NCBI GenBank assembly: GCA_018873245.2
Contig: JAEMBT020000009.1
Span: 2,146,001 to 2,210,000, forward strand
Reading direction: 5' to 3'
Source: Archegozetes longisetosus
Lineage: Eukaryota > Arthropoda > Arachnida > Sarcoptiformes > Trhypochthoniidae
Length of the DNA: 64,000 bases
The position numbers were made by a program, and so were the translations under genes. Shown piece after piece: positions 26,693-39,662 of this stretch. The stretch's first letter is position 1. Each line of letters starts with the position of its first letter. Under the pieces are notes generated by a model, which saw nothing but the letters and a program-made list of their open reading frames with translations, was not told where the DNA came from and searched no databases.

Positions 26693-29511
26693 TGCTTTTT
26701 ATTTTTATTGTGTTATTTTTGTCTATCCTTTTAGTGATCACTATTGAAGTATTGAGTCTCAAATAATATCGATTTTATTCTTTTGGTTATTGACTCTTTG
26801 TTGTACGCGAGCTTTATAGTCGAGTCTTTTATTCTTTGGTTCTTACTTTAAATTTAATTCCGTTGATAATTTTTTTTAATTTATTCGTTTATTGTATGAT
26901 AAATTTCACGTTCAATTATATATTTGCATAATTCATTCATTCAAAATATTTCTGTTTTAATATTAAATTCAAATTCTAGACTGATCAAATTTCTGAAATT
27001 TATCATCCGATATCATTTTTATATCAAATAAATCAATCTTTCGTTTTAAATCACCATTTGTTTCTTCAAAACTGATTATTTTCTATTAGATTAACAAAAT
27101 ATTCACTCGAAAAGTTAGACATTGAGCTCAGACCCAAACCTGAGTCACAACTAGCAGATCACTTAATTTCAGTGATGGCAGATCTTATACCAAACCGAAA
27201 TACGCCGTCGCATAAAATGCGGCAAATATTGCTATTTTTAGACACGACGGCAAGAATTATTACATTAGTTGAATGGTTAGCTTATATGACATTCGCCGTT
27301 ATATATAAACCATATAAACCATATATATATATATATGGTTTATAAGAGATGAAGCTCTGTGGCTGTGATGTTAAGTTACTTACACTCCTTTTTCTCTTAT
27401 TATTTCTGTCGTCTTTTAAGACGATTAAATAAATTTCTATTTCTAATAAGCTTTTCTCTTATAGAACTTTATGTACTACTACAGACTTACTATCTGGAGT
27501 ATTTTTGGATAATTTGTCTTTATCTATTTCATTATAGACAGAAAGTATATGTATAGTTTGACCTCTTTCAAGAAAGTCCTACTTTTAAAGTGAATATTTT
27601 ACTTTTTATGATTTAGATGCTATAAATTCAGTATAAATTGAGTCACTTTAAGCACTGAAATTATGCAAAATAATAGTATCATTACCTAACACGAGTATAT
27701 TATTTGAGAATAATAAAACTATTTGTAATTATTTTATCAAATTTTGTCAAATAAATTGCAAAAACAATTCAAATAATTATTTAAATAAAACTCATCTTAG
27801 TTAATTAGTCACATCTTGCAGAAAATATGTCATTTAGTCACATCTTGCAGAAAATGTGATTTAGTCACATCTTGCAGAAAATATGTGATTTGGCCAAATT
27901 TGATCTCATTCTCTACAAATAATTATCTTTACAAAACTATCTTTTATGCAAGAGTTTGTCATTTAAAGATAATTGAAAACTTAAGTAACTCTTATTTGTT
28001 ATCATCAATACTGAAGTGAAGCGGAATTGAATTGTTATTAAGCTTTTATGTGAACAGTTTGACTGCACAAACAGAATAGATTTTAAGATAATGTCGCATA
28101 ACAATAGTACTATTGGCTACTCACTACACACTTTTATTACACATCTCTCGACTCATTTACTTTTTATCCTAATGTCTCACTTTAATTAAATCTATAAATC
28201 GTTAAGAGAGATTTGCAGATGGTTTTACTTTGTCTAATTCCCTACTGTGAGAACTGTTTATGTTTGTTAGCAGAACGATCTAGCTAAAATTAGAAAGTAG
28301 AGACTTGCTAACTGTAATCAATTCATTTATCATTGTAATATAAGATTTTCAATTCTACTCTTTATTGTTTTTGTCTGACAGTGAGAAATATGAAAATACT
28401 GCTCACAACTGGATTCACAATAAATGTTCATAAAAATGAAAATCTACCAGATATTCAACAAGTTTTGTATGAAAACGGAGAACAAGTAATCAATTGTGGT
28501 ATAACTCATGAATAATTGAAACCATTTTTCATTCATACAATTCTACAGTATTTTTAATACAAGATCTAAAATAATGTATTTAGTGATCGACCGGAAAGAA
28601 TTTTGATCCTAACTCTCATATTCAATATTAAATCAAAATTTGTTTGATGGATAAAAGAAAAAGTTGTTTATCTCTAAATTCTTAAGTCATGCTCAAAAGA
28701 TGGCAAAATAAATTATAAGACATAGAAGGAAGAGATAGAGAGTAAAGATTAGTCTTCTATGCAAAGACTAGCATTAAATCGAAGCTTTGTTTCATCAATC
28801 ATCAAGAATAGGGGATTTTGATTCGTATTCTTTTCATCGCGTGTTATAGAGAATATTATGTGAAAGCATAGAGTTGGTCACAGAATCGAGTCATGCCTTT
28901 CTAACGATTAGACGGGTAGCTAGCTCTCTGTTGCATCACTTCTACATGACAAGGAGTGTATATATTCGGAATATACTGTATGATTCTGTTAGAATGTACT
29001 GTATGATTCTGTTAGAATGTACTGTATGATTCTGTTAGAATGTACTGTATGATTCTGTTAGAATATACTGTATGGTTCTGTTAGAATATACTGTATGGTT
29101 CTGTTAGAATGTACTGTATGATTCTGTTAGAATATACTGCTTTATTCCTATTGACTACAACAACTGTTTTCTGTGGTTTTCATGTGAGAAGACTTATTTC
29201 GTACACTTGACGCTACTGAGTGGCAAAACCCTCTGTCAATATATTGATCCGCATTTTCTGGATATGTAATGTTTATCGTACTTATTATTGGTGTATATCA
29301 TGCATATGGCGGTCAACACATTGACCCAGTAATTATTTAAGCGTCTATTTTGAGAAACAATTGTAAATAAGTTATCAGATGAGAGATAGAAATATTAGTG
29401 CCAAAAGTCATGACTATTCAAATGAAAGTTAAAACTGTTGGCCAAATGTTCAATATTTTTTCATCTATATATCTAATTATTTATTATTCTCATCAATTAT
29501 TATGAGTTGTA
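26693..29511. other. Intergenic region upstream of the BTB gene
   Basis: No gene. Holds a perfect palindrome ATAAACCATATATATATATA continuing TGGTTTAT near 27316-27344, a 28-bp unit TAGTCACATCTTGCAGAAAA... repeated three times (about 27808-27890) and the 23-bp satellite described separately. Confidence 0.5.
28968..29139. repeat. 23-bp satellite, 7-8 copies
   Basis: Unit GAATGTACTGTATGATTCTG plus TTA repeated seven to eight times with one or two substitutions per copy, about 370 bp upstream of the BTB gene start. Confidence 0.95.
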
Positions 29512-31296
29512 ATGTCTGGTCGTTCCAGAAGGCCTTGGTGTTACCACAAGAGAGGCATTAGCCTCGATGACAATTTGGGGACTAATATCGAGAACGGGTT
29601 CCAATCATTTGATTCTAATGATGTATTAGATGATAAAACCATGTCTGTTAGCGACATAATTGATAATAAAGATGATGATATTGTAGAAATTAATACTTTG
29701 CAGACCAGGTTTGGTCGCCTATTGAGCTGTGAAGATATGGCTGATGTTCACTTCATCGTCGGTTCGGGTAATTCTACCCGTAAACTAAGAATACCAGCTC
29801 ATAAACTTGTTTTGGCGGTTGGAAGTCCTGTATTTAAGGCTATGTTTTTTGGAGATTTAACTCAAGACTTAGCCCAAGAGAGTAGGTTATCATCAGATGA
29901 TTGTCAAGAAGAGGAGGAAGATGAAGATATTCAACTGCCTGACATCGAGCCCATTATATTCTTAGAGTTATTACGATTTCTATATACCGATGATATAAGG
30001 CTTACACGCGATAATGCGGTTGCATTACTATATAGTGCGAAAAAATATGAGATTCCTACACTCGAGAGGTCATGCATTCATTTCCTAAAGTATTCTATAA
30101 GTGAGAGAAACTGTCTTATGATCTGGTTATCCGCTAAGATGTTCGGCGAAGAAGAGTTCGAAGCTTTAGCCCTTAAACTCATCGAACGATATGCTTATCA
30201 TGTCTGTTTGTCACCAGATTTCTTAAGAGCTGATCATCAATCGATTTGTCAACTGTTGGAGAACGACTTATTGCGCATCAAAGAGGTTGATTTGTTTCGA
30301 GCGGTCACTCGATGGGCCAAAAACGAGTGTCTCCGCAATGGATTATGTCCAACAAGAGCTAATATTCGGGATGTTTTGGGCGATATGATCAACTTAGTAC
30401 GTTATCCACTTATGACCGAAGAACAAATAAGCAAAACAGTTGCCAACGAAGGTGTCTTAGAAGACGATATCCTGAAAATGCTACTGTGTAATTCCCGAAC
30501 CTGGCCTCGCATTTCAAAACCAGTCCAATTTTCCTCAATTCCTCGAGTTTTCCAACGTCTTCAAAGCAATCTATTGACTGTCCAACGATTTCAAAGCTAT
30601 GATAATCAACTGCCAAATCGATACACCAATAAGTCACTATGTTTTACATCAAGCAAACGTATATTTGTAGCTGGAATCGGAGTTTATGGTCCGCGAAAGG
30701 CTTGTACTTTCTATATTCAGGCCTCGTTTCAGATCATCAGAAGCGGCTGTAATCGTCCAACAATTATAGATCATACCGAAAAGAATCTAATGCTGAAATG
30801 TGATGGCTCGCAACCGATAATCAATATTAAACTCGATGAGCCCTTTGAGATTGAGCCTAACATTCAATATGAAATAACAGCTAAAATCACACCGACAAAT
30901 AAAGCCACTTCTGTGGTCAGGTCCAAATTTAACCCTCACTTATTCTACACAAGACCTCAAGAAGTGAACTACTATTATGGAACTGGTGGCCAGTTTGCTG
31001 CTAAAGTCAAGGTCAATAAGAATGAAAATGTTATTTTCAACTTTTCATGGGATAGCAACTTTGATGACACTATTAGTGAGACTAGTTTTATACCAGCCTC
31101 CTCTTCGGCTCCGCCAACACCTAATCCACCCCCACGTCCGCCACCACCCAAAGAATACCGACGACCATCACGTATTGAGCGAATCAAGCGCGCACTGTCT
31201 TTTCAAGAAAGAGATAAACCATCAGTTGAACAAAGAAATGAAGAAAAGTATAACCTGATGTCGGGGCAGATACCTGTTATCATGTTCTACGCTTGA
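29512..31296 (+). CDS. BTB-BACK-PHR domain protein (BTBD1/2/3/6 family), intronless
   Basis: A 594-residue protein of the family that recruits substrates to cullin-3 ubiquitin ligase (family knowledge). An in-frame TGA just upstream fixes the ATG. A BTB fold spans about residues 62-170 (DMADVHFIVG, IPAHKLVLAVGSPVFKAMFF, LELLRFLYTDDI) and is interrupted by an acidic insert at 118-142. BACK covers about 180-300 (LIERYAYHV, LLRIKEVDLFRAVTRWA, VRYPLMTEEQ). The PHR module runs about 378-594 (SSKRIFVAGIGVYGP at its start, SGQIPVIMFYA at its end). A proline-rich and then basic insert at about 523-582 splits the PHR domain before its last strand; typical family members run directly into that strand. 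Length is slightly above the usual ~480-590. The gene lies 1.2 kb upstream of SCAR on the same strand. Exact orthology within BTBD1/2/3/6 is unresolved. Confidence 0.93.
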   Translation: MSGRSRRPWCYHKRGISLDDNLGTNIENGFQSFDSNDVLDDKTMSVSDIIDNKDDDIVEINTLQTRFGRLLSCEDMADVHFIVGSGNSTRKLRIPAHKLVLAVGSPVFKAMFFGDLTQDLAQESRLSSDDCQEEEEDEDIQLPDIEPIIFLELLRFLYTDDIRLTRDNAVALLYSAKKYEIPTLERSCIHFLKYSISERNCLMIWLSAKMFGEEEFEALALKLIERYAYHVCLSPDFLRADHQSICQLLENDLLRIKEVDLFRAVTRWAKNECLRNGLCPTRANIRDVLGDMINLVRYPLMTEEQISKTVANEGVLEDDILKMLLCNSRTWPRISKPVQFSSIPRVFQRLQSNLLTVQRFQSYDNQLPNRYTNKSLCFTSSKRIFVAGIGVYGPRKACTFYIQASFQIIRSGCNRPTIIDHTEKNLMLKCDGSQPIINIKLDEPFEIEPNIQYEITAKITPTNKATSVVRSKFNPHLFYTRPQEVNYYYGTGGQFAAKVKVNKNENVIFNFSWDSNFDDTISETSFIPASSSAPPTPNPPPRPPPPKEYRRPSRIERIKRALSFQERDKPSVEQRNEEKYNLMSGQIPVIMFYA

Positions 31297-32529
31297 AATT
31301 AACTTAACTTAAGATTCAAATTTAATTATAGGAATAAACGATTTTTCAGCTTTATAGAGAGCTAGTTCAGTTTAAGAAAGTATATTAAACTTAATTGTTG
31401 AAAGAGTTCTTCAATTACTTGAAAGAGTTCTTCAATTACTCGAAATTCTTGAAATTCTTGAAATTCTTAACCTATTAATGTTAACAAAAGAATATTTGAG
31501 ATTATGAGAAAAGTTTACAAACGTTTATTAAAATGTTAGTCAACTAAAATATTTAAAATATATAAATGAATATACATTTAATATAATTGCGCAATTATAT
31601 GTTTAAATATAAAGCAATTAATTGATAAAGTAGTACTGATTAATGAAAATCTATGCATCCATGATTATCATACACTAATTAATCTATTCACTTGGTACTT
31701 AGTCTACACCTCTAGTACACTTCTATTCTTATTAACTCACTATGATTGCTCACTTCTTGTTATGGTTATTGTATTGTTTTGTCTTGTAGTTTGTTATTTT
31801 GTTTTATTATATATTAATATATAGTGGTTTTAATAGATTTACTAACTTAACAAATGCTTTTTCTTTTATTACTGTAATTGTATTCATTTTTAAATCAATC
31901 ATTTAACTAATAATCTTCAATAAATAAGCTATAGCAAATTGTCTAAACATTTCTCTTTCTATTCAACAGAAGATATTTAATCAGTTTTTCTATTTATTAA
32001 AGATATTTCTTAACTAAATATTCTCATTTATCTTTGAAGATTATGAATCTTGGAAACGGGTTTGAAATGTCAATTTTTCATTTGAGCGTCATTTATGAGA
32101 GAGCTCACATACACCTACAACGGAATGAAAGGATGTGATAGGATATAGGTATAAGTACATAGTGTGTTACGCTTAATAACATTAATAAAAACTCCGATAA
32201 AATTCAGCAAAATAAAAGATTAATAGATTTTCAAAATAAGGGAACAAATTATTAAAAGACAAATTTCGAAAGGATTGAAAGGAAGGATAATTGGCTAAAG
32301 TAAGATTTTGAGAGCGAAAGAAAAGTATGAAGTCACAAAGACTTGAGCTGACATAAGTAGGGCGAAACACATACAAAGCCAGTAGCTAAAACTCGTAACT
32401 TTAACAGTAGTAAAAATAGCGGCCATTTGTAATATGTATTGAGGCGTAAACTCAATACAAAACATAAACATATAATTAAAAGTGAAAAAAATTAATCTGT
32501 ATTGACACCGAAACTGTCAAAGAATAAAA
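31297..32529. other. BTB gene 3' flank and SCAR 5' flank
   Basis: An AATAAA at 31333-31338, about 37 bases after the BTB stop, could be its poly(A) signal. Short GAAAGAGTTCTTCAATTACT and CTTGAAATT repeats lie at about 31400-31470. Nothing coding was recognised; the SCAR 5'UTR must lie in the right half. Confidence 0.4.
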
Positions 32530-35500
32530 ATGCCATTAGAGCAAAGAGTGATAGAACCGATATGTGTGTCCCGAGGATGTGTCCCAATGGACTCGTCGGG
32601 AAATTTAGCCATAAATATCCCCAACGAACTGGAATGCGTCACAAACGGAAGTTTAGCTAATATTATAAGACAATTATCATCGCTTTCCCGATACGCTGAA
32701 GACTTATTCGGTAGTATATTAAAAGATGCCACTGATCTTGTGGTTCGGGCCTCCAGTTTGCAGGCCAGAATCGATCGATTGGGTCAAAAAGTCACTTCGC
32801 TTGACTCCAGCGTCGAAGAAGTCAGTCTTCAAGACATTCACTTGCGGAAAGCCTTTAAGAGTTCCACCACTTTTGACCAGCAAGCTGTGGCTCGAGAGAC
32901 TATTCCCGAAGCTATTCTTGAGGTGTATAAACAGTGCGATAAACCGCCACCTCTTCAGAAACTTAATCCTTATAGAGATGATGGCAAAGATGGGCTCAAG
33001 TTCTATACCGATCCTAATTATTTCTTTGAGCTTTGGAGACAAGAAATGTTGGCTGACACCGAAAAGGTTTTAGCCGATAAAGTGAAGAAAGTTCCCAAAG
33101 GAAAACCCGGTATTTATTTGTTTGATTTGATAATCTCTTTAGTTGTTTTTATTAATATTTTAAGTAATTTTTCAGATTTATTATTACCAGAGATGTCAAA
33201 CTAAATCAGTAAAATCCTAGTGAGAGTGCCTCAAACAACAATAAAACTATTAACTAGTTTTATTAGTTTTGAAAATTTAATTTAGATTAGTTTTAGATTT
33301 AGTCATTCAATCGTTTGTTGATATTCAGCCGTTTTGTCAATAGACGTAAGAATGAATTAATGCTTAATATGAGATGAATAACATTAAACGAAGGATCTAT
33401 AAAATTAGTTACAAATTGAATATCGATTTAAAATAGTGTTTAATAAATCTATAATTAGTTTTACTAAAAATGAGAGTAAACCAGAAATTGACTGAGCAAA
33501 GCATAATTATTAAAACTATTTGATTAATTCAAATACATCTTGTTAGATCTAACGATAATATTTGATAGTAATAGATAAGATAGCAATTTAGTAATTATTA
33601 GATGATTTAAATTAATATTGATAATAATTTGATATTACTTTCGACATGAATTTAGTGGAAACGTAACTAATTATAGAAAATAAGAGTCAGATATCATAAA
33701 ATCAACTTAATGGTTAGACAAAATCTACCATTTTATTATCTCTGAATAAATATTTTACGCACCATTTTTCATAAATAATTAACAAATATTTTCTTTCTAT
33801 CTTTACTCAATTAGTTATATTAAACCTATTTTTAGTTAATAAATACTTTCGAATTTACTTTATTTTAAGTCAAAAATATCTGTAATTAAACTAACATTTT
33901 ATCATAATCTTAAACATATTTCTCAAACTAATTGATATTAATGTGAGGTTTGCTTCTATAACATTAGGATCTGATGGCAAAAAGCAGCGAAAAGTCCGAC
34001 AACCGGCAAACTCGCGCGAACGCTACCGGCAAATGATGGCAAATCAAGGAGAGTTCATAATAGAGACAAAACCGAACGGCCAAATGGCTCATCAGCCACA
34101 AAACCTAATCTATATTGACACAAACGGCTCAATAGTCGATCCGACTAACTATAACCTAATCGCACCTCAGGCCAGACCTAACTCTTTAGAGCTAACACAA
34201 GTGACTTATCAACAGTATATGGATATTAACAACCATATCAATCATAATAATACTATCCAACACAATCATAATAGTAGTAATAATATAGGATTTGCTAATC
34301 AGATGATAGCTTCGCAGCCCAATTATCAACAGCAACAACAATATCAACAGCAGCAACAACAACAGTTGCATAAGTACCAACAGGAAGTGATTCAACAGAA
34401 TATTTATAATATACAGCATGTTAATTATCAATCGCATCAAGACCAGAGTGAGTTAAACTCTATATTAATTGATTCCTGTTTAGTTATTCATATATTTGAA
34501 TATATATTTGAATATATATTTGAATATATTTTTGAGTATATTTTTGAGTATATTTTTGAGTATATTTTTGAATATATTTTTGAATATATTTTTGAATATA
34601 TTTTTGAATATATTTTTGTGTTTAAGTTTGATTTTTCCACGTAATTGACTCGTACGTTATAATTAGATCGATAATAATTAAAAGGGTTTGAATTTACCTA
34701 AAACTGGTAGTTATATGAAGAAGTTTATGGTTTATTTGGGAAGTAGATTTAAGTATTTTACTACGCTTGGGGTTACAATTGTGTTTAAATTTGATTTTTC
34801 TCAGATTAGTTAACAATTATTTTTTACATAGTCATATTAAATATAACTTTTCTTATATTTTCTATTGTTGTTTGAGTTTATTTGTCAGTTAGTGCGTTAG
34901 AAGAATAGATGAATTAAGAAATAGAGCAAATTAATTTGCATATAAGAAGAAATGAATGACTTATTGTTGAATATAAAAAGTTAACTTATTTCAGACTGGG
35001 ATTAATGTACGTTTAAGTTTAAAGAGACTCTCAATCTATTCTTACAATACCAGTTGTCAATAAGAATCTATTATTTGAAACTTTACGGGTCAGTGAATTT
35101 TAAAATCAACATATTCGTAGAAACGGCTCGTTTGTTTTGATTTTCTTATTTCCTTTAATAGTCTTGTAGCTAATGTTTTAGCTATCAATTTGTTGACTCG
35201 ATCGTTCACCACTGTTTGTCTACCATTCTTACAAATTGTTTTATTTTCTCTAAAAATGTTATAAATAATTCACTTTTTCTTATCGTTCTCTCTAATCTCT
35301 ATCTAAAAAGTCTTAATTTTATTACAAATATAAAAAATTTTATCATTAATAGTGAAGAAAATTATAAGAATTTAGAGCAGATCTGGCGATAAGTGGCAAC
35401 TAATAGAACAAGTCAAAGTCAAAAGAGGGATTGCTTGAGTTTGTTTTAAGGACAAGAGCTAACAAATTGTTTATATATGTTATGAAGTCTAACTGAGCTA

Positions 35501-37341
35501 TGTTAATGTGTTATGTTTATTATTTTGTTATTGTTTGCTAACTGACAACCTTTTCCTTCTAATAACATTCCGTTTATTATGATGTCTTTGGATTTTATAC
35601 CAAGTTTGCCAACTTTTATCTTAATTATATTAATTATATTTTTTATTTATTATTAAGCTTTTCTAATTTTATAATTATTTATTTGTTTTTTAGTTTTAAG
35701 TCTTATTCATTGTTTCAAAATTTCTTTTTTCAAACTTATCAACTTTTTATCTCAAACCTTAGACACTTTTTTCTAACTTTCAAGTTAGTAAAGTATTAAC
35801 TAATAACCCAATCCAATGGTTTATATATTTTGCTGATTACTTCATAATTTTACTTAATAACGACTACTCAAAATGTTGAAAAATATTGATAACTAATTAA
35901 AATTACAATTTTCAGATATAATAACAGGTGCCCAACCGCCACAACAATCGACACCAACTCGTAGAACAGGTTCAATAACTTCTAGGCCATCGCAGCCACC
36001 ACCGGCCCCACCATCAGGTCCAGGCTCTGCTCCCTCTTCAGGGCCCTCGACGCCATCGCACACAATGTCTCGCGATAACAATCACGAGAGCGGCGGCACG
36101 CCTAACCATTTGAGGCCACGAACGCGTGATACTCTTCCGCCACCGCCGCCTCCACCACCTAATCAACAAGAAATCAATAGTGCTGTTAATGGACAACAAG
36201 ACAATTTACATGTTCACAATAGTGATAAACAATCGCCTGTCAATCATGTTAACAACATTCCAGAACAAGTTAAACAAATGGAACCCCCGCCGCCTCCACC
36301 GCCACCTCCATCAGGTCGAGCCTGATTTTCTCTTTATTTGAATTTGATTTTTCTATTTGTTTTCAGATTATTTCTTTAGCTATGTTCTAATAATTTGTTA
36401 ATTGGTTTGACTTGAAAAGCTTTTAATAAGCTTTATCTATAAGATAGTGTATTATCACATTGCTTTGATTGAGTTCTATCTGATTTTTCTCAAATTTGAC
36501 TGAAATAACTTGCTTTTTAGTTGAACTCTGGAACACTTTTATCCTTATAAGTCAATATTTATTTAAGGATTACATTCTAACCCTGACTGGCAACTTGTCG
36601 ATGTTACGAAATCCTACTTTCAAAATGCGACTATAGCAAAAGTCTTCAATTCTTATATTATTTATTTCTCAAATAGTTGAATGTTTATTCTGAAATAAGT
36701 TCAAAACCAATGAAAACGTTTAAGTTAGAAAGATGTTTGAAATTTTATTTTTCTTTTCAACTTGAATTTACCAAAATTGGGGCACTCATGAAGCTATGCG
36801 TGCACTCGAATCCATTGTTAAGTTAGCATTTTTGCCATTAATAGGTTGCCAAAAGAGTGGATAGACTGTACTGCATTTTTTGCATTCTCTTGTTGTTTAT
36901 CAAACTATGCACTAATCACTTTTATATGTTTTCACTTACGTAAAGTTATCAAAACAAAATAATTTATACTCATTTATTTATTCATAAACAGATCTAGTAG
37001 GAAAAGATATGACAGATAATCATCGAGTCTCAAACACGACTCCATCACAATTGCCAACAATTAAAGACTTGCAATCAATACAACTGAAGAAAACGCCTGT
37101 CAATCAAACGGTTGCCAAATCTGATGCCCGATCAGATCTATTGGCGGCTATCAGAGAAGGCATTAAGTTAAAACGTGTCGAAGATTGTAAGCAACGCGAA
37201 GTCGAAAAGTCAACGCCTCTTCATGATGTGGCCTCCATTCTGGCCCGAAGAGTGGCCATCGAATTGTCCGATTCTGAAGGCGGTGCTGACGATGACTGCG
37301 ATGAAGACAGCGATGCCTGGGATGATGAAAGCGAGTGCTGA
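32530..37341 (+). CDS. SCAR: SCAR/WAVE actin nucleation-promoting factor, four coding exons
   Basis: SCAR/WAVE activates the Arp2/3 complex at the cell cortex within the WAVE regulatory complex. Coding exons: 32530-33109, 33968-34447, 35916-36314 and 36992-37341, all with GT..AG introns in phase 1, giving about 602 residues. Exon 1 encodes the N-terminal WAVE homology domain (starts [19 protein letters not shown]; contains [12 protein letters not shown] and [10 protein letters not shown]). A basic stretch crosses the exon 1/2 junction ([19 protein letters not shown]). Exon 2 continues into an Asn/His/Gln-rich linker. Exon 3 is proline-rich with two poly-Pro runs (profilin/SH3 ligands). Exon 4 holds WH2 (about 533-550, [16 protein letters not shown]), the central helix (565-582) and the acidic tail with the conserved Trp at 596. 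All modules are present, so the gene looks functional. Confidence 0.93.
33110..33967 (+). other. SCAR intron 1
   Basis: GTATTT donor after AAACCCG; acceptor ACATTAG before GATCTGATGG. Splicing joins codon G|GA (Gly) and keeps the frame. AT-rich, no ORF of interest. Confidence 0.85.
34448..35915 (+). other. SCAR intron 2
   Basis: Donor GTGAGT directly after GACCAGA and acceptor TTTTCAG at 35915. Splicing forms codon A|AT. The reading frame of exon 2 stays open about 200 bp into the intron, through the 12-bp repeat at about 34493-34617. No other feature seen. Confidence 0.85.
34493..34617. repeat. 12-bp tandem repeat in SCAR intron 2
   Basis: About ten copies of TTTGAATATATA/TTTGAGTATATT. The unit is a multiple of three, so a retained intron would add a Phe-Glu-Tyr-Ile repeat to the SCAR protein before stopping at 34644. 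Confidence 0.95.
36315..36991 (+). other. SCAR intron 3
   Basis: Donor GTCGAG (weak after position +3) follows CCATCAG, and the acceptor is TTCATAAACAG. The join rebuilds codon G|AT and leads in frame into the WH2-bearing exon. If retained, the protein would end after the poly-Pro exon (ser-gly-arg-ala-stop), losing the Arp2/3-activating end. Confidence 0.8.
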
Positions 37342-39166
37342 AGTCGTCATCCGATCGTTGATTTGAAGATATTTATGAAAATTGCGACCTTTTATGCAGA
37401 AGAAATGAATTTTAAAATATTTATCGTGTGTTTCGTGTGATATATAAATGAAAGATATATTCAAAAAAACAATAATTAGTTTAATTAATAGATAACTTGA
37501 AGACAAATGAAGTGAAAAATGGGTTTGTTCTCCATTTTCGATGCATATATTGTGAATGAAGAATAAGATTTTTAGTTTTAAAACAATTTCATGTGAAATA
37601 TAGGATTCAAATGAATTGCTAGTCATGTGCAACAGAAACAAGACTTGATTTTAATCGAAACGTTTTTAAGTTCTCTTGAAGTCTATATTTTTCATCCTTT
37701 ATTTGATGCAAATTATTTGATCGAAATTGCATTTCTATTAAGCGAAGAGTACCACCAGCTGGATATGAAGTTCTCATCCTATCAAATTCTGGTTTTTTCC
37801 AACCTTTGGTTAATTGAAAATTTGTTATTAAGTTTGAAAATCATTTTCCTATCAGTTGTTCAGAAGATCTTTAAACTAAGCATTAAATCAAAGGATAATT
37901 AGCTTTTGATTAAAATTATTTATAATGTAAGATAAATCTCAGTAATAGATATTTGAAACCATAAGAAATACAAAACAATTGTTCAAACAATTATTCAAAG
38001 TATTTTGAAAAGTGAAGTTTGAATTTGTAGCGCTTGATTAGAAAAAGCAATCGTTAATTTACATCACATGTGATTTTAGTTTTCTCCTAAATATTCATTA
38101 TTTAGCTCTTATTTTCGTTAATTTAGCACTACTTAACATTTTGTGCCACATTTTTGATCGCTTTTTAATTATAACTATATTTTTATTTAGATTTAGTTTC
38201 TATTCGTTTATTGCGATTCTAAACAAATCAAATTTATGTTTCAGTTAATTAATAACTTCTGTTAATTAACTTCTTTTATACTTAGTAGTGATTCAAATAT
38301 AAATTATTGTATAATTTCTCAATTGATTATACGTTTGATGTAAATAATGATAGAAATTATGAATTATTTTTTCATTATTTTTACTCTGATTCCTCTGTAA
38401 ACAAAGTTTTGTTTTACTCTACTTTTGAACCAAATCCCAAAACACTTGTTATTATTATTAATATTATTATTCTATTAATTATTATTATTATTATTATTGA
38501 TTATAAATAATTCTATTGTCTTATTGTAAATGATTTCAATTATTATTGTCTTCCGTGTAATCCTTTCACTCATTAATACTCGGGTTTCTATCATTCAAAC
38601 TCTTACAAAACAATAATAATTGGATTCGACTTGCATTTTATGTGTAATCAAATCCAAATAAAATCAAATTTTTAAGTAATTCTAAGTTTTTGATTCAGTT
38701 TGGTTTGACTATGGTTGGTAGCTAGATTTGGAGAATAGGTTCACAAGTATGAGCACTTATTATACGAGTATGTGAAACGTTATGCTTGAAAGAGAGGCAA
38801 GATTGCAGTTTGCAGTCCTAAAAGATGTTCGATAGTTTTTGCTATAATACAACTAAAAACAATTGATCAATTTACAAATAGGTGTCACACTCGTTTCACC
38901 GTAAGTATCACATTTAGACTTAATTGTTAAGTTTTCAGTAAAATATTATGTTGCCTAACAGGTTGTCGATATGCTAGCACACTTAAAATATCGTTAGGCG
39001 ACAAGCCATTTGGATATTTGCTCAATTTTTACTTAGTTTCACAGATCAATTGGTTTACCGTTAAAGTATAAACTGAAATATGATTGTTCTTTGAAGGCAA
39101 GTTGAGACTAGCACAATATTATAGATGAAATATGAGCTCAATATTTACTTACTAGGTAGCTTTGTT
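37342..39166. other. SCAR 3' flank and intergenic sequence
   Basis: Probably begins with the SCAR 3'UTR. A 91-codon ORF at 37627-37902 lacks domains, similarity to neighbours and a convincing start, and is not called. An (ATT)n-like tract lies at about 38448-38500. Confidence 0.45.
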
Positions 39167-39662
39167 GGGTGTCACAAAGCAATTTGAATTATTTTTGACT
39201 AAAATATCCGTCAATATAAGTAATTGAAAATTTCATAAAAATTAGCTGCTGAGCTGGTAAATGTTATTTTTTATAAGTTGAGTATTTAAAAAGCAGACCT
39301 CTAAAGATTACTTGTATTGCCGTAACAACATCTACTACAAAATATATTGAACCGCTATTGCAATCATTATTAAAATTGCTTATTTGATTATTACGTTGAG
39401 TTTTAATATAAGTTTCATAATTGATACTTGAATTGAAGTAAACTTTAATTTGAATTAGTTATACTTTTATAATAAGACTAGAATGTTATGCCTATTATTG
39501 TTATAATAGATTACCATTATTGCCCATATTAAGTACTTTTAATTAAATTGCAATTTAAGGATTAAAAACTTTTTTAATCGCAGCTAATTTTTTCATCATT
39601 TTAAACAACTTATATTGATGTATGCTTTAGCCAAAAATAATTCAAATTGCTTTGTGACACCC
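39167..39662. mobile_element. TIR element (MITE), ~31-bp perfect inverted ends
   Basis: Begins GGGTGTCACAAAGCAATTTG continuing AATTATTTTTG and ends with its exact reverse complement. Partial pairing continues inwards. No transposase and no obvious target duplication (left flank T-rich, right flank A-rich). Superfamily unassigned. Confidence 0.7.

Noticed and set aside
31141..31260. Resemblance of the BTB protein's IERIKRALSFQERD segment to the DKIKRFFFSKEEWEAYL motif of the short exons
   Set aside because: Only a few charged positions agree; too weak to claim homology.
37627..37902. 91-codon ORF downstream of SCAR
   Set aside because: No domain, no convincing start and probably within the SCAR 3'UTR.
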